Assembly: GCF_030381805.1 (NCBI RefSeq)
Contig: NZ_JAUDRH010000003.1
Span: 248,001-312,000 of the forward strand
Direction of reading: 5' to 3'
Origin: Chlorogloeopsis sp. ULAP01
GTDB taxonomy: Bacteria > Cyanobacteriota > Cyanobacteriia > Cyanobacteriales > Nostocaceae
Length of the DNA: 64,000 bases
How positions within the stretch are numbered: the stretch's first letter is position 1; each line of letters starts with the position of its first letter. The translations under genes and the position numbers were made by a program. Below the pieces are notes generated by a model that worked only from the letters and a program-made list of their open reading frames with translations, was not told the DNA's origin and made no database searches. Shown here one piece after another: positions 63,128 through 64,000 of the stretch.

Positions 63128-63850
63128 TTACCATTGTACCCTACTAGTTGCCGTCAACAATAGTGGATGAGACCACCACAGAAGTAATACAAAGATAGCT
63201 ACTCCCAAATAGGCAGGGCGCAAAAATTCTTGCCACTCCAGATGTTGACGCCCATCTAAAATAGCAGCAAAAGGAATAATACTCGTGCGCTCTTTGAGAG
63301 TGGCAAAGGCCTTACCATAGCGCCAACCTAAGCGGCGATCGCCATGCCAAACACCAAACAAGTGGTGCAAAATTAATCCTGCGGAAGTCACAAGGGTAAA
63401 TGTAGTACCCAACCAGAGAGTATGGGCTACACACCAAATTATCTGTCCAACCATTTGAGGATGGCGGGTAATGCGAATAATTCCTGTTTCATAGAGATGA
63501 ACTTGTGGCTTGGTGATGGCAGCAATTTCTAGTAGATTGAAAGTAGCAGGATATAAAAATAAAAAAGATATTGCTGATAAAATCCAGACTAATGCCTTTA
63601 CCCCAGGTAAACTTTGAATCTGCCAAAGTTGCAAACCATCATAACGGTGGTTAAAAAAGTAAATGATTAAGATTACAGCTAAAGGCAGGCTAATCAACGC
63701 AAACATAATGCGATAGAGGCGTGGGCCTATATGTTTTTCTGCCCAAGGCCGCAAAGCAGCTCCTCCACTATGGGCAATTGCAAAACCTAATTGTAATCCC
63801 AAGATGATGAAATGGCTGGTGGTTAACCAAGGTGGCAGCATCATAAACAT
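63128..63850 (-). CDS. NnrU/Z-ISO family membrane protein
   Basis: A 240-residue protein with about six transmembrane helices. The opening LGLQLGFAIAHSGGAALRPW with AEKHIGPRLYRIMFALISLP, the VHLYETGIIRITRHPQMVGQ segment and the HHLFGVWHGDRRLGWRYGKA stretch are family hallmarks, with several His residues that bind heme in the relatives studied. The family includes plant 15-cis-zeta-carotene isomerase Z-ISO and the bacterial NnrU. In a cyanobacterium a carotenoid isomerase role is plausible but unproven. Several in-frame ATGs lie at the start (63850, 63844, 63841). It is the last complete gene; the remaining 150 bases hold only its upstream region. Confidence 0.85.
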   Translation of the reverse strand: MFMMLPPWLTTSHFIILGLQLGFAIAHSGGAALRPWAEKHIGPRLYRIMFALISLPLAVILIIYFFNHRYDGLQLWQIQSLPGVKALVWILSAISFLFLYPATFNLLEIAAITKPQVHLYETGIIRITRHPQMVGQIIWCVAHTLWLGTTFTLVTSAGLILHHLFGVWHGDRRLGWRYGKAFATLKERTSIIPFAAILDGRQHLEWQEFLRPAYLGVAIFVLLLWWSHPLLLTATSRVQW

Positions 63851-64000
63851 AAGTGAAGTAACTTAAAGCAAGCTTAATTCAGTACAATCAATACCACAAA
63901 GTGTTCAAAGGGGGACTTTAGTCAAGATGTTGTGTTACTGTCTTTTGCGGATAAAGCCTCCAAGTTTAAGATGCAATAAATTACGCCTAGCCAGAATACT

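Overview
The window reads as chromosomal DNA of a cyanobacterium, most likely a filamentous heterocyst-forming type (Nostocales). Seen directly: two photosystem II assembly factors (Psb27, and a small Psb34/ssl1498-like gene at 17101-17280), photosynthetic NDH-1 subunits NdhF and NdhD, a ThiO-ThiG fusion, a CyaC-like hybrid adenylate cyclase, many GCGATCGC (HIP1-type) palindromes, low GC, and several families of short dispersed intergenic repeats. The order assignment is inference. I saw no tRNA, rRNA, CRISPR array, intact insertion sequence or prophage.

Layout. 1-3203: two DUF2382 genes and a degenerate CBS-domain histidine kinase. 3823-7376: a DUF318 permease, a DUF1980/TIGR03943 partner and a membrane-anchored propeller protein. 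7649-16877: a coiled-coil protein, a large flavoprotein, citramalate synthase and the thiazole-branch ThiO-ThiG fusion. 17101-24763: Psb34-like protein, a TPR protein, CyaC and a GNAT acetyltransferase. 25533-33423: an unrecognised protein, HisC, a YqiA-type hydrolase, two tandem glutathione-reductase-like enzymes, a membrane protein with a C-terminal DNA-binding-like segment, and PyrD. 33608-43459: a multi-GAF protein, a DUF2256 zinc-finger-like protein, isoaspartyl peptidase, GlmU, an HD-GYP response regulator, an MnmC-like methyltransferase and a sulfurtransferase. 43495-49117: an envelope cluster of an outer-membrane barrel protein, a FecR-domain protein and a CHASE2 serine/threonine kinase. 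49824-54516: NYN protein, LeuA, Psb27 and a GHL10 hydrolase. 54533-57907: a small accessory block with an unknown protein, a tightly coupled two-gene cassette with a glycine-rich membrane hairpin, and an overlapping small gene plus HNH gene. 58013-63850: NdhD, NdhF, a thioredoxin and an NnrU/Z-ISO family membrane protein.

Themes. CimA and LeuA are related enzymes of branched-chain amino acid synthesis. Signalling is dense: CyaC (cAMP), HD-GYP (probable c-di-GMP hydrolysis), a Ser/Thr kinase, and two kinase-like proteins that have lost ATP-binding motifs. The best candidates for something undescribed are the FecR/barrel/CHASE2-kinase cluster with an 11-bp inverted repeat in its divergent promoter region, the two-gene cassette at 55642-57020, and a glutathione reductase paralogue whose coenzyme-specificity residues look changed towards NADH. 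G- or C-rich low-complexity repeats, common in the intergenic DNA, also appear in frame inside three protein-coding genes.
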